This document shows, in pieces, positions 42,281 to 51,146 of a stretch of DNA of 64,000 nucleotides. Below the pieces are notes generated by a model, which saw nothing but the letters and a program-made list of their open reading frames with translations, did not search any database and was not told the origin of the DNA. The number at the start of each line of letters is the position of its first letter. Positions within the stretch are counted from its first letter, which is position 1. Source of the stretch: Xanthobacteraceae bacterium (GTDB taxonomy: Bacteria > Pseudomonadota > Alphaproteobacteria > Rhizobiales > Xanthobacteraceae); assembly GCA_019746355.1 (NCBI GenBank), contig JAIESC010000028.1, forward strand, positions 1-64,000, in the 5' to 3' direction. The position numbers and the translations under genes are program-made.

Positions 42281-43618
42281 ATGATGGCAGGCGGTTACGA
42301 CCTGATTTTGAAGGGCGGCACGGTCGTCAACCAGGACGGCGAGGGGGTGCGCGACCTCGCCATAGCGGGCGGCAAAATCGCCGCGATCGGCGACGTCGGC
42401 ACCAACGCCGCCGAGACGATCGACTGCCGGGGTCTGCACATCCTGCCGGGCGTGATCGACAGCCACGTGCATTTCCGCGAGCCGGGCCTCACCCACAAGG
42501 AGGACCTGGAAGCGGGCTCGCGCGGCGCGGTGCTAGGCGGCGTCACGGCGGTGTTCGAGATGCCGAACACCGATCCGACCACGACCGATGCCGCGGCGCT
42601 CGCCGACAAGGTTAGGCGCGGGCACCACCGCATGCACTGCGACTTCGCGTTCTATGTGGGCGCGACGCGCGAGAACACGCATCAGCTCGGCGAGCTGGAG
42701 CAGCTTCCCGGCGCGTGCGGCGTCAAGGTGTTCATGGGCTCCTCCACCGGCTCGCTCTTGATCGAGGACGACGAGGGCGTACGCAACGTGCTGAAGGCGA
42801 TCCGCCGCCGCGCCTCGTTTCATTCCGAGGACGAGTACCGGCTGCGCGAGCGGATGCATCTGCGGGTCGAAGGCGATCCGTCGTCGCATCCGGTGTGGCG
42901 CGATGCGCAGGCGGCGCTCCTCTGCACGCAGCGGCTCGTTCGTCTGGCGCGCGAGACCGGCAAGCGCGTGCATGTCCTGCACGTGACCACCAGGGAAGAA
43001 GCCGCGTTCCTTGCCGAGCATAAAGACGTCGCCACCTGCGAAGCGACGCCGGCGCATCTGACGCTCGCCGCGCCAGACTGCTATGCACGGCTCGGCACGC
43101 TCGCGCAGCTCAATCCGCCGATCCGCGACACCGTGCATCGCGACGGCGTCTGGCGCGCCCTCGCGCAAGGGGTGATCGACACCGTCGGCTCCGACCACTC
43201 GCCGCATACCCGCGAGGAAAAGGCGCATCCTTATCCGAAGACCCATTCCGGCATGACCGGCGTGCAGACGCTGGTCCCGATCATGCTCGATCATGTCAAC
43301 GCCGGGCGGCTGTCGCTCGCCCGCTTCGTCGATGTCACCAGCGCCGGTCCGGCCCGCGTTTACGGCATATCAGGGAAAGGCCGGACAGCGGTGGGTTTTG
43401 ACGCGGACCTCACCGTGGTCGATCTCAAGCGCCGCGAAACCATCACCGACCGCTGGATCGCCTCGCGCTCGGGCTGGACGCCCTACCATGGCATGACCGT
43501 AACCGGTTGGCCGGTCGGAACTTTTGTCCGCGGCCACCGCGTGGTGTGGCAGGGGGAGCTCGTCACGCCGTCGCGCGGCGAGGCGGTGAGGTTCCACGAA
43601 GCGCTGCCGGCCGCGTAA
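42281..43618 (+). CDS. pyrC: dihydroorotase (class I, amidohydrolase)
   Basis: A 445-residue zinc amidohydrolase. DSHVHFREPG (metal-binding HxH), KVFMGSSTGSLL (Lys expected to be carbamylated), HVLHVTT and DSDHSPHTREEK-like region (IDTVGSDHSPHT) carry the catalytic residues. Dihydroorotase makes dihydroorotate in pyrimidine synthesis. Length and motifs fit the class I, PyrC/AllB-related branch, so an allantoinase or hydantoinase role cannot be excluded. Divergent from ygfZ; no other pyr gene is in the window. Confidence 0.85.
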   Translation: MMAGGYDLILKGGTVVNQDGEGVRDLAIAGGKIAAIGDVGTNAAETIDCRGLHILPGVIDSHVHFREPGLTHKEDLEAGSRGAVLGGVTAVFEMPNTDPTTTDAAALADKVRRGHHRMHCDFAFYVGATRENTHQLGELEQLPGACGVKVFMGSSTGSLLIEDDEGVRNVLKAIRRRASFHSEDEYRLRERMHLRVEGDPSSHPVWRDAQAALLCTQRLVRLARETGKRVHVLHVTTREEAAFLAEHKDVATCEATPAHLTLAAPDCYARLGTLAQLNPPIRDTVHRDGVWRALAQGVIDTVGSDHSPHTREEKAHPYPKTHSGMTGVQTLVPIMLDHVNAGRLSLARFVDVTSAGPARVYGISGKGRTAVGFDADLTVVDLKRRETITDRWIASRSGWTPYHGMTVTGWPVGTFVRGHRVVWQGELVTPSRGEAVRFHEALPAA

Positions 43619-43819
43619 TACACGCCGGGGTAAGCGGCGCGGGGGCTCGCGTGACCGCGCGCGGTGTCCAGGGCGAGAGGTTAAAATACCGGTTGCCTTT
43701 GATCGATTGCTCACTACAACCTCTGCCTGCGAGCCCGTAGGGGGCAATACTTTTTCGAGAGAAAGGCGGGCGTGGTTCCGACGCCCGGGTGCATGCGCCA
43801 GCATCGCACCTGAGTTTGA

Positions 43820-44572
43820 ATGACTGACGATTTCGTTTCCCTGAAAGCCATGATCGTCTCGGAGGCCGCGGCGGACCGCGAGCTCATTCGCCGCGGCGCG
43901 GCCGGCGCGTCGCTTCCGGTGATCATCTCGGAAGTCGCCACCGCCGGCGACGGGTCTGCAGCCCTCAGGAGCCTGGCGAGCGAAACATTCGACGTCGTAC
44001 TGTTCGACGACGGGCTGTCCGCGTCCGACAAGCAGACGCTGCTCGCGGCGGTTCGCGGCGAGGCTTCGCGGCCGCTTGCGGTGGTGATCGGCGAGGCGGC
44101 GGACCTCGAGGTTGACGGCGCGCTGGCGAAGCCGCTCGCGCAGCAGCGCGTGGGGGAGCTGATCGGCGAGTGCATCGCCGCGCGGTTGCCCAAGCGCGTG
44201 CTGATCGTCGACGACTCGGCCGCGGTGCGCCAGGTGATTCAGAAGGTGCTCAAGGCAAGCCGCTTTCCCATCGCGGCCGAAGAGGCCGACGGCCACGCGG
44301 CCGCCTGCTCGCATGTGACGCAGCAGGCCTACGATGTGGTGATCCTCGACTGCCACATGGCCGGCAAGGACGGCTTCGACACGCTCGGAGCGCTGTTGCA
44401 GATCCGTCCCGACGCGAAAATCCTGATGACCACCGAGCGGCAGGACCACACGTTCGCCGACCGCGCCCGCAGGGAAGGCGCCGCCGAGTTTCTCTACAAG
44501 CCGTTTTTCGCGCGCGATATCGATGCGGCGTTCAGCCGGCTGCTCCGCTTCGCGCACTTGCGGTGGACCTGA
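43820..44572 (+). CDS. double receiver-domain response regulator without output
   Basis: A 250-residue protein made of two receiver domains. The first (about 1-118) is divergent: it keeps an aspartate in FDVVLFDDG but lacks the usual acidic pair near the N-terminus. The second (about 123-248) is canonical, with VLIVDDSAAVRQV, the phospho-acceptor aspartate in VVILDCHMAGKDGF, MTTER and the lysine in EFLYKPF. There is no DNA-binding or enzymatic domain. No histidine kinase is next to it, so it may relay or sink phosphate in a larger circuit. Confidence 0.85.
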   Translation: MTDDFVSLKAMIVSEAAADRELIRRGAAGASLPVIISEVATAGDGSAALRSLASETFDVVLFDDGLSASDKQTLLAAVRGEASRPLAVVIGEAADLEVDGALAKPLAQQRVGELIGECIAARLPKRVLIVDDSAAVRQVIQKVLKASRFPIAAEEADGHAAACSHVTQQAYDVVILDCHMAGKDGFDTLGALLQIRPDAKILMTTERQDHTFADRARREGAAEFLYKPFFARDIDAAFSRLLRFAHLRWT

Positions 44573-44682
44573 GACGGAGGTGCTGGAAAGGAGCCTGCGC
44601 CATTCGCGACGCAGGACTCCCGCGCCGGCCTGCTTCCGGGCATGCCAGCGCTACCGCCGCCTTACGCAACGCGCGGCGGTGG

Positions 44683-44973
44683 TCACGTGTCGCGGCCGAA
44701 GGCGCGCTGTTGCGCGAGCCACTCGGCCAGAGTGATTTTCTTTTTGGGCTGCTTGGCTCGCTTCTTTGGATTGCTGACACTCCGCACGTGCTGCTGAATG
44801 CGCGCCTCGTGCGCGAGGCGCAGCGCCTTCAGCCGCTCGGTGCGCTCGCGGATCGCATCGAGCTCTGCGTTGAGCTCCGCCATCCCGGACTCGTAGGTCC
44901 GTCCCGGCTGCGTGCTTTTTCCGCCGGACTGGCCGCCGGCATTCTGATGGCCCTTCGGACGCCTCGTGCTCAC
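44683..44973 (-). CDS. small basic coiled-coil protein of unknown function
   Basis: A 96-residue protein with a Gly/Gln/Lys-rich start (RRPKGHQNAGGQSGG), a predicted helix (AELNAELDAIRERTERLKAL), a Lys-rich KKRAKQPKKKI stretch and a WLAQQ end. GTG 44973 is preferred because GAGGA lies 6 bases upstream. Its amphipathic, charged helix is similar in composition to the proteins at 48210 and 48448 but not clearly related. No family is recognised. Confidence 0.5.
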   Translation of the reverse strand: MSTRRPKGHQNAGGQSGGKSTQPGRTYESGMAELNAELDAIRERTERLKALRLAHEARIQQHVRSVSNPKKRAKQPKKKITLAEWLAQQRAFGRDT

Positions 44974-45185
44974 TTTTTGTCCTCGACGCAGGCGCATGCG
45001 CGCGGCGATGAACCGCCAGCGGCGCGCCCCATGGAACCAATGTTGGACAGGTGGATCGCCGCGGATTCACGTCGCGCGGGAGCCGAGGGCTATATAGGAG
45101 CAGACGCGGGCTTCGCGAGTCCCGCGGACCCCGGCTTACCGATTTGTGATAAGGCCCGGCTGGCGGCGAAGCTGCGTTCCAGCCG

Positions 45186-45392
45186 CTATTGCGGCGTGCG
45201 GTCGAGCGTGAACTCGCCGTTGCGGATGCGCTTGCTGAGGCTGTCGGCGTATTGCGCCGCGGCTTCCTCGCCGTAGGTGGACACGAGCTCGGCAAAGGCC
45301 GCGAACAGGCAGGTCATCGCCATGCAGTCGTCGTCGACGCCGTCGAGGCGGGCCTCGGCCCAGGCTTCCTGGACATAATTGAGGGCCGCCAT
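45186..45392 (-). CDS. conserved small protein of unknown function (68 residues)
   Basis: Starts AALNYVQEAWAEARLDGVDD and continues with FAAFAELVSTYGEEAAAQYA; I recall near-identical short proteins in Bradyrhizobium-like genomes. It is acidic and mainly helical with no signal peptide. ATG 45392 is used although an in-frame upstream start is possible. Function unknown. Confidence 0.65.
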   Translation of the reverse strand: MAALNYVQEAWAEARLDGVDDDCMAMTCLFAAFAELVSTYGEEAAAQYADSLSKRIRNGEFTLDRTPQ

Positions 45393-45589
45393 CTTCTGCT
45401 CGCGCGCGTCTTGCGCGGCGTCTGGCGCGTTATCCCGGCCCGGGTCGCTCGTTCCCACGATCTGCCTGCTCAAATTATGGCGAGAACGCGCCACCCGCCG
45501 CCACATCCGAAACGACGCTAGCACGCGCGAAGGCTGCGGCCAGAGCGGAACCCCGCGAAACAGTTAACCGGCGCGGTTAATAGCGGGGA

Positions 45590-46009
45590 TTAGTTGGTGT
45601 AGCGCGCGGTGATCTCGCGGGAAATCTTCGCGCCCTCGTCGAGATAGCGCCGCACCGCCACATTGGCCGCCGGCGTGCAGGTGCGGTAGGCCTGCTGGAA
45701 GCTGCCGTAGCCGCGGTTGAAGTTCGCCACCATGCGATTCTTCCGATCGGGGGTGACCGCCTCGGCCTCGATCAGCGCCTGCATCTCGTCGCGCCATTTC
45801 TGGCCTTCGTTCGCGCCGCACAGCGCGCGGAGGTACTGCAACGCGCCGAGGATCTCGGACAGCCGCATCAGGTCGGCTTCGAACGGAGCCGGGCCGCCCT
45901 GGATCGACGGCGCAGGCGCGGCCGGCGCGGGCTCGCGCTGGGCCTGCACCAGACTTGGCACGGAGACCGCAAGCCCGATCGCGAGAATGATGGGAATACG
46001 CCGGATCAT
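45590..46009 (-). CDS. TIGR02301-family secreted protein
   Basis: A 139-residue protein with a signal peptide (IRRIPIILAIGLAVSVPSLV, cut near VQA). RLSEILGALQYLRALCGANE and RTCTPAANVAVRRYLDEGAK are characteristic of TIGR02301, an uncharacterised alphaproteobacterial family. Its usual neighbour in relatives is a NUDIX hydrolase gene, which is next upstream here, across a 313-base repeat region. Confidence 0.8.
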   Translation of the reverse strand: MIRRIPIILAIGLAVSVPSLVQAQREPAPAAPAPSIQGGPAPFEADLMRLSEILGALQYLRALCGANEGQKWRDEMQALIEAEAVTPDRKNRMVANFNRGYGSFQQAYRTCTPAANVAVRRYLDEGAKISREITARYTN

Positions 46010-46322
46010 GGACGGGGAGATATGCGCCGGGGCGGGATGGTCCGCAAGTCAGATGCCTCGGGCGACAGACTGGCCGTCACCCTGAGAGGGTGTGAAACAT
46101 TCGTCCGCTCCCAGAGCACTGGATACGCCGCCTTCGCGGAGCATGACACCTGTGATGGGGCGGCATTTTTACCACCGTCATCGCCGGTTGCACTACCGTC
46201 ATCGCCCGCGAAGGCGGGCGATCCAGTCTCGCGGTGATAGCGTCGGCCCGGGAGGGCCGTCATCCTTCGCGCCCCGGCTTTGGCGGGCTCAGGATGACGG
46301 GGCAACCAGCAGTGCTTTGGTT
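46010..46322. repeat. intergenic dispersed repeats
   Basis: Contains CATCGCCCGCGAAGGCGGGC with the GATCCAGT tail, the same kind as the element at 31195, and an inverted pair formed by CCGTCATCCTTCGCG and CAGGATGACGG near 46255-46300. No gene is seen. Confidence 0.7.
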
Positions 46323-46799
46323 TCAGCCCTCCATCTCCATCCGCTCGAAGGCGGAGGCGACGATTTCGGCAAGGCCCTCGGTGGTTTTTAGCCCCTTCAG
46401 CTCGGAGGGCATCAGCCAGCGCGCGTCAGACAGCTCCTCGTTGAGCCGCGGCTCGCCGGCGATCCAGCGCGAGGCAAAGCACAGGATGACGAAGTGGCGG
46501 GAGACCTTTCCGGCGACGTCGCGCATCACCACCTCGCGGTGGCCGGCCAGCGCCACCGGCTCGATGGTCAGCTGCGTCTCCTCGAGGATTTCGCGCTTGA
46601 GCGCCTCGATCAGCGTCTCGCCCGCCTCGACCACGCCGCCGGGCATGGTCCAGATGCCGAGCGCCGGTCCCCGCGCGCGCTGCGTCACCAGCACGCGGCC
46701 GTCGCGGATGATGGCGGCGCTGACGGCGAGATAGGGGCGGTCGGGATAGGTGCGGGGGTCGGGTGCGGCGGTGGTTTGGTTGCTTGCTTGCGACATCAT
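46323..46799 (-). CDS. NUDIX hydrolase
   Basis: A 158-residue protein with the NUDIX box GGVVEAGETLIEALKREILEE followed by T (GxxxxxEx7REUxEExGU pattern) and RGPALGIWTMPGG before it. It hydrolyses a nucleoside diphosphate linked to another moiety; the specific substrate is unknown. The ATG at 46799 overlaps the upstream gene's stop (ATGA), so the two are coupled. TIGR02301 follows downstream. Confidence 0.88.
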   Translation of the reverse strand: MMSQASNQTTAAPDPRTYPDRPYLAVSAAIIRDGRVLVTQRARGPALGIWTMPGGVVEAGETLIEALKREILEETQLTIEPVALAGHREVVMRDVAGKVSRHFVILCFASRWIAGEPRLNEELSDARWLMPSELKGLKTTEGLAEIVASAFERMEMEG

Positions 46800-47293
46800 T
46801 TGCGGAACATAGCATCGATCGCGGCCTGCGACCGCTCCCGTTCGGCGGGTCCGCTTCCCGAGCCGTTGATCAGCGCGGTCAGATGCCCGATCAGCGGGCG
46901 GATGTGGGTGGTGGTGTGGCCCGGCGCGAAATCCTGCGCGCCGGTTTCGGCATGGCGCACCGCGCTGTCGCGCGCCTCGGCGAGCCTGGAATTGAGAACG
47001 TCCGCGAGCCCGTCGAGCGCGTCGCGCAAGCTGCGCGGCGCGGCCTCGTAGGTCCGGATGATCGCCTCGCGCTGGCTGAGCCGCGAGCCGGCGAAGTGCT
47101 CGGCGTAAGTCTTCGGTCTCCAGGCGCGCAGGTCGTCGATGCATTGCGGCACGTCGCGCACCATCTCCAGCGCCATCAGCGCCTCGGAGAAATGGTTGAG
47201 GTAATCGGTGGATAGTCCGGTGACCGGGTTGATATTCGGGATGCCGGGGCCAGATGCTTTCGGATCGGGCACGGTGGCGGCGGGCGCGGGCAT
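46796..47293 (-). CDS. conserved protein of unknown function
   Basis: A 165-residue soluble protein. NINPVTGLSTDYLNHFSEAL is a conserved-looking opening and ENAIRTYEAAPRSLRDALDG-like helices follow; IRPLIGHLTALINGSGS is near the end. I recall the opening from other Rhizobiales but know no function. It overlaps the NUDIX gene by 4 bases, which hints at a linked role, and is divergent from the SRAP gene. Confidence 0.7.
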   Translation of the reverse strand: MPAPAATVPDPKASGPGIPNINPVTGLSTDYLNHFSEALMALEMVRDVPQCIDDLRAWRPKTYAEHFAGSRLSQREAIIRTYEAAPRSLRDALDGLADVLNSRLAEARDSAVRHAETGAQDFAPGHTTTHIRPLIGHLTALINGSGSGPAERERSQAAIDAMFRK

Positions 47294-47382
47294 CGTCAGG
47301 GTCCGGTCCGGTTGGGTGCGGGAGTGTTATCACGCCGGGTTAACGTCCGGCTAAGATTTGGGGCGGGCGACGGGAAGCGGAT

Positions 47383-48144
47383 ATGTGCGGACGCTACAAC
47401 ATGACCAGCGCTCCCGAGCAGGTTCGCGCGCTGTTTCGCTATCCTGAGCGGCCGAACTTTCCGCCGCGCTACAACATTGCGCCGACCCAGCCGATCGCGA
47501 TCGTGCGCATCGCCGAGGGGCGGCGGCAGTTCGCACTGGTGCGCTGGGGCCTGATCCCGCCCTGGGTGAAGGACCCGCGCGCCTTCTCGCTCCTGATCAA
47601 CGCGCGCGCCGAATCCGTCAACGAGAAGCCCGCCTTCGCCAACGCCATGAAGCGGCGGCGCTGCCTCATTCCGGCCGACGGCTTCTACGAGTGGCAGAGC
47701 GAGGGCGGGCGGAAACGCCCGTTTGTGGCACGGCCGAAGCGCGGTGCGCCGCAAGGCACGCTCATGGCGTTCGCAGGCCTCTGGGAGACCTGGACCGGGC
47801 CGAACGGCGAGGAGATGGAGACCGCGGCGATCATCACCACGCAGGCCAACCGCGAGATGGCCGCGGTGCATCACCGCGCGCCGGTGATCGTGCCGCCCGA
47901 GCAGTTTAGCTTCTGGCTCGACTGCACGAACGTGAACGAGAACGAAGCGGTGTCGCTGTTTCGCGCAGCGCCCAACGGCACGATGGAGGTTTACGAGATT
48001 TCGCCGGCGGTGAACCGGGTGGCGAATGATACGCCGGGGTTGCTCGAGCCTTACGACGGCAGCGCGGAGCCGGCACCGGAAAAGCCCAAACCCGTGCGCA
48101 AGCCGCGCGCCGTGGCCGACAACGGGCAGGGGTCGTTGTTCTGA
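47383..48144 (+). CDS. SRAP-family protein (YedK/HMCES-like)
   Basis: A 253-residue protein of the SOS-response-associated peptidase family. The catalytic residues are present: Cys2 (MCGRY), Asn73 (INARAES), Glu103 (GFYEW) and His163 (AAVHHRAP). Family members form a covalent link with abasic sites in single-stranded DNA to protect them. The tail after about 225 is Pro/Lys-rich (EPAPEKPKPVRKPRA) and not part of the core. It is divergent from the 47293 gene and followed by two convergent small paralogs. Confidence 0.92.
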   Translation: MCGRYNMTSAPEQVRALFRYPERPNFPPRYNIAPTQPIAIVRIAEGRRQFALVRWGLIPPWVKDPRAFSLLINARAESVNEKPAFANAMKRRRCLIPADGFYEWQSEGGRKRPFVARPKRGAPQGTLMAFAGLWETWTGPNGEEMETAAIITTQANREMAAVHHRAPVIVPPEQFSFWLDCTNVNENEAVSLFRAAPNGTMEVYEISPAVNRVANDTPGLLEPYDGSAEPAPEKPKPVRKPRAVADNGQGSLF

Positions 48145-48209
48145 TTGTCGAAATGGGGACTGGACGTCGACGCGGGAACCGGAGGGCCCGCCGGGCGTTA
48201 TCGCTTATC

Positions 48210-48416
48210 ATGCCCCGCCCATCTCCGCCGGCCGAACCGACTGCAGCCGAATTGCAGGCGCGCGCAGAGCGCCGCCGCAAAATCCTTGAAACGCAAAAAG
48301 CCGATGCGCCGGTTGCCATGGCCGAGTACCGGGCTGCGGAGCAAGCGGCCCGGGAGAAAACCGCGCGGCTTCGTGCCGAACGGTTGGCGCGCGAAGCGGC
48401 GAAGCCGGGCAAATGA
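48210..48416 (+). CDS. small charged coiled-coil protein, paralog A
   Basis: A 68-residue protein, almost wholly helical and charged, with KADAPVAMAEYRAAEQAARE and LRAERLAREAAKPGK. The same stretch (KADAPLAMREYREAEQ, LRAERLAREASGKP) occurs in the protein encoded opposite at 48448-48666, so the two are related. They end tail to tail with about 31 bases between stops. ATG 48210 has no strong ribosome site. Function unknown. Confidence 0.6.
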   Translation: MPRPSPPAEPTAAELQARAERRRKILETQKADAPVAMAEYRAAEQAAREKTARLRAERLAREAAKPGK

Positions 48417-48447
48417 CGCCGGCGGCGCGCGGTCGCCAAAGTGAATT

Positions 48448-48666
48448 TTACGGCTTGCCGGACGCTTCGCGGGCCAATCGCTCGGCCCGCAGCCGCTCGG
48501 TGCGGTCGCGCAGCACCTGTTCGGCCTCGCGATACTCGCGCATCGCCAGCGGCGCATCGGCCTTCTGCTGCTCGGTTTTCCTGAAACGGGCTTCGGCCTG
48601 GGCCCGCAACTCGTCGGGAGTCAGCTGGTGGAGGGGCTTTTGCCGGTACTTGTGCTTGGAGCGCAT
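48448..48666 (-). CDS. small charged coiled-coil protein, paralog B
   Basis: A 72-residue protein with a basic start (RSKHKYRQKPLHQLTPDELR) and a helical C-terminal half similar to paralog A (KADAPLAMREYREAEQ, LRAERLAREASGKP). It is encoded on the opposite strand and ends towards paralog A. ATG 48666 is used, but no ribosome site is clear. Function unknown. Confidence 0.6.
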   Translation of the reverse strand: MRSKHKYRQKPLHQLTPDELRAQAEARFRKTEQQKADAPLAMREYREAEQVLRDRTERLRAERLAREASGKP

Positions 48667-48819
48667 TGTACCCAATGCCTGTCTCCGCCGATTCGTTCCC
48701 AGACGCGGGCCCTTGTAGCACGGTGTCGGGGCGAATGCTCGCCCATCAAAGCGTTCGCGCTGGCCGCTCGCCCCGAAGGCGCGCGTGAACGCGCTGGTGG
48801 TTCTCGCCAGCGCGAAAAG

Positions 48820-49296
48820 TCAGTTCCACAGCCCGTAGTCTTCCCACTTGGCTTTCGGGATCTGATCGCCGGTCTGATACTCGAACGACAGGACCTTCAT
48901 GTGGTCCGGCGTCGCCTCGCAGACGAAGGTCAGCCCGTACCATGCACCCTTGCTGCGATAGGCCGCGCCTTTGGCGGTGAGCTTGTGGCCCTCGGTCTTC
49001 GGCTCGGCGCTGGCCGCGCCCTGCGCGCGGTCCACCGGAAGCTTCTTTTCGTCCTTGATGCGCCGCATCGCCTCGCGGTCGCAGATCTGTTCGAGGCGGG
49101 TTTGCGGGTCGAGACGGGTCAGCGCCTGCTGAAACTGCGCCTCCGGCGGAATCCTGGGGCCTTTGCGCGCGCCCTTCTTCCCCTTCTTCTTTGCCGTCGC
49201 CGCCGCAGGATCCGCCTTCTTCTTCGCTGCCGCGGCGGGATCGACAAAGGCAATTGCCAGGGCGCAGGCGAGGGCAGTCATAAAAATCTTTCGCAT
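48820..49296 (-). CDS. DUF930 secreted protein
   Basis: A 158-residue protein with a signal peptide (MRKIFMTALACALAIAFVDP, cut near PAAA). A Lys-rich segment follows, then the DUF930 core: LEQICDREAMRRI, GAAYRSKGAWYGLTFVCEAT, HMKVLSFEYQTGDQIP and WEDYGLW. Two cysteines lie in the core. DUF930 proteins are periplasmic and uncharacterised. An imperfect repeat with arms TTCGCGCTGGC and GCCAGCGCGAA lies at its 3' side (48754-48816). Confidence 0.8.
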   Translation of the reverse strand: MRKIFMTALACALAIAFVDPAAAAKKKADPAAATAKKKGKKGARKGPRIPPEAQFQQALTRLDPQTRLEQICDREAMRRIKDEKKLPVDRAQGAASAEPKTEGHKLTAKGAAYRSKGAWYGLTFVCEATPDHMKVLSFEYQTGDQIPKAKWEDYGLWN

Positions 49297-49424
49297 GTCA
49301 TCGTCCTATGGGCCGCGCTGACACCATCATACCTGCAGCATCGAACATGAATCCGTGATGACCGGCACCCAATCCGCTCCGGCGCGCGGGCGAAACAAGC
49401 GGCCAGGAAGAAAATGCCGTGTGG

Positions 49425-50855
49425 CTACAACACCTTGCCCGGATTAAGAATCCCCTTGGGGTCGAGCGTGCGCTTCAGCGTCTTCATCAGGTCGTAGGCG
49501 ACCGGGTCCTTGATCTTCGGCAGGTAGTCGCGCTTGACGATGCCGACGCCGTGTTCGGCCGAGACCGAGCCGCCGTGCTTGAGCACGATCTTGTAGACCA
49601 CGTCGTTCATGTCGTCCCAACGCTTGAGATACTCGGCTTTGTCCGCGCCGACCGGCTGGGTGATGTTGTAGTGGATGTTGCCGTCGCCGACATGACCGAA
49701 CGGCATCGGCCGGCAGCCGGGAATGAGCTTGATCGCCGCGGCGTTGGCCTCCTCGATGAAGGCCGGGATTTTCGCGACCGGCACGGACACGTCGTGCTTG
49801 ATCGAGCCACCCTCGCGGCCCTGCATCTCGCCGAACAGCTCGCGGATGCGCCAGAACGCCTTCGCCTGCTCCATGCTCTCGCAGATTGTTGCGTCGAGCA
49901 CGAGGCCCTTTTCGAGACCCGCCGCGAGGATCTGCTCCATCGACTCGCGCAAACCTTCGACGCGCTGCGACGACAGCTCGATCAGCACCGAGTACGGCGA
50001 TTTGGTCTGCAGCGGATCGCGCGTGCCCGGCGAATGCCGCAGCACGATGTCGGTCCCTTCGCGCGACATGATCTCGAAGCTCGTCACGCCGCCCGCGGTG
50101 AGCTCGCTGGCAAGGCCCAGAAGATCGACTGCGGCCTGCACATTGGGGATTGCCGCCCACGCGGTCTCGACCGAGCGCGGCCGCGGCACGAGGCGCAGCA
50201 CCGCCGCGGTGATGACGCCGAGCGTGCCCTCCGCGCCTATGAACAGGTCGCGCAGGTCGTAGCCGGTGTTGTCCTTCTTCAGCTTGTTGAGATTGTTCAT
50301 GATGCGGCCGTCGGCCAGCACCACCTCGAGGCCCAATGCGTGAGAGCGCGCGATGCCATGCGCCAGCGCCGCCGTACCGCCGGCATTGGTCGAGAGATTG
50401 CCGCCGATGGTGCAGCTTCCCTCGGAGGGAAGAAGCTGCGGATAGAGCCGGTCGACGTTGGCCGCGGCTTCGCGGGCGCGCTGCAAGGTGACGCCGGCCT
50501 CGCAGGTGATGGTGTTGGACACCGGATCGACCTCGCGAATCCTGTCCATTCGGTTGAGCGACAGCACAACCTCGCCGTTGTGCGGGATCTGGCCGCCGAC
50601 CAGCCCGGTGTTGCCGCCCTGCGGGATGATCGCGGTCGAGGTCTCGTTGGCGATCTTCATGATCTCGGAGACTTCCTGCGTCGATCCCGGCCGCAACACC
50701 ACCGGCGTGTGCCCGGTCCACAGCGCGCGGAACTCGACGAGGTAAGGGACCTGCTTCTCCTTGTCGGTGATCGCGTTCTTCTCGCCCACGACGGCAATGA
50801 GCCGCTGCAGCGTCTGCGGCGAAACGGCGGTGAGGGGCTTGCTCATTTCATTCAT
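49425..50855 (-). CDS. FAD-linked 2-hydroxy-acid oxidase/dehydrogenase (GlcD/DLD type)
   Basis: A 476-residue flavoprotein. FAD contacts are visible in IIPQGGNTGLVGGQIP and GGNLSTNAGGTAALAHGIAR; the C-terminal half has the oxidase cap with HDVSVPVAKIPAF, PFGHVGDGNIHYN and GGSVSAEHGVGIVKRDYL, a metal-binding-like region of the GlcD/D-lactate and D-2-hydroxyglutarate dehydrogenase group. The actual substrate among D-lactate, glycolate and D-2-hydroxyglutarate is not decided by sequence. ATG 50855 was chosen; the open frame continues upstream through a repeat and should not be translated. Confidence 0.88.
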   Translation of the reverse strand: MNEMSKPLTAVSPQTLQRLIAVVGEKNAITDKEKQVPYLVEFRALWTGHTPVVLRPGSTQEVSEIMKIANETSTAIIPQGGNTGLVGGQIPHNGEVVLSLNRMDRIREVDPVSNTITCEAGVTLQRAREAAANVDRLYPQLLPSEGSCTIGGNLSTNAGGTAALAHGIARSHALGLEVVLADGRIMNNLNKLKKDNTGYDLRDLFIGAEGTLGVITAAVLRLVPRPRSVETAWAAIPNVQAAVDLLGLASELTAGGVTSFEIMSREGTDIVLRHSPGTRDPLQTKSPYSVLIELSSQRVEGLRESMEQILAAGLEKGLVLDATICESMEQAKAFWRIRELFGEMQGREGGSIKHDVSVPVAKIPAFIEEANAAAIKLIPGCRPMPFGHVGDGNIHYNITQPVGADKAEYLKRWDDMNDVVYKIVLKHGGSVSAEHGVGIVKRDYLPKIKDPVAYDLMKTLKRTLDPKGILNPGKVL

Positions 50856-50915
50856 TGCTATACTCGCGGTCGAGAGTCCGGATCCGTTCAGACCGAAACT
50901 TCGGTGTTTGTGTCC

Positions 50916-50998
50916 CTGGGTCCCCGCTTCCGCGGGGACGAACGCGGAGGGAGCGTGCGATCTCTCAACCGTTCGTCCCCGCGGAAGCGGGGACCCAG
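50916..50998. repeat. 29-bp perfect inverted repeat
   Basis: The left arm (50916-50944) begins CTGGGTCCCCGCTTCCGC and ends GGACGAACG; the right arm (50970-50998) is its exact reverse complement, with a 25-base loop. A related single arm occurs at 2532-2560. It lies between the oxidase and tsaC genes and would form a stable hairpin in RNA. Confidence 0.9.
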
Positions 50999-51146
50999 TC
51001 TTTTGCTTCGAGATGATCGTATCCTGATTTTGGCGCACGATGAAGATCACGATTCCCGCCACGGTCCAGCAGGCGATGATCGCGACCACGGCGATCCGGA
51101 TGGCGCGAACCCACCACGACCTGGTGCCCCGTTGCCTGGATGTGGT

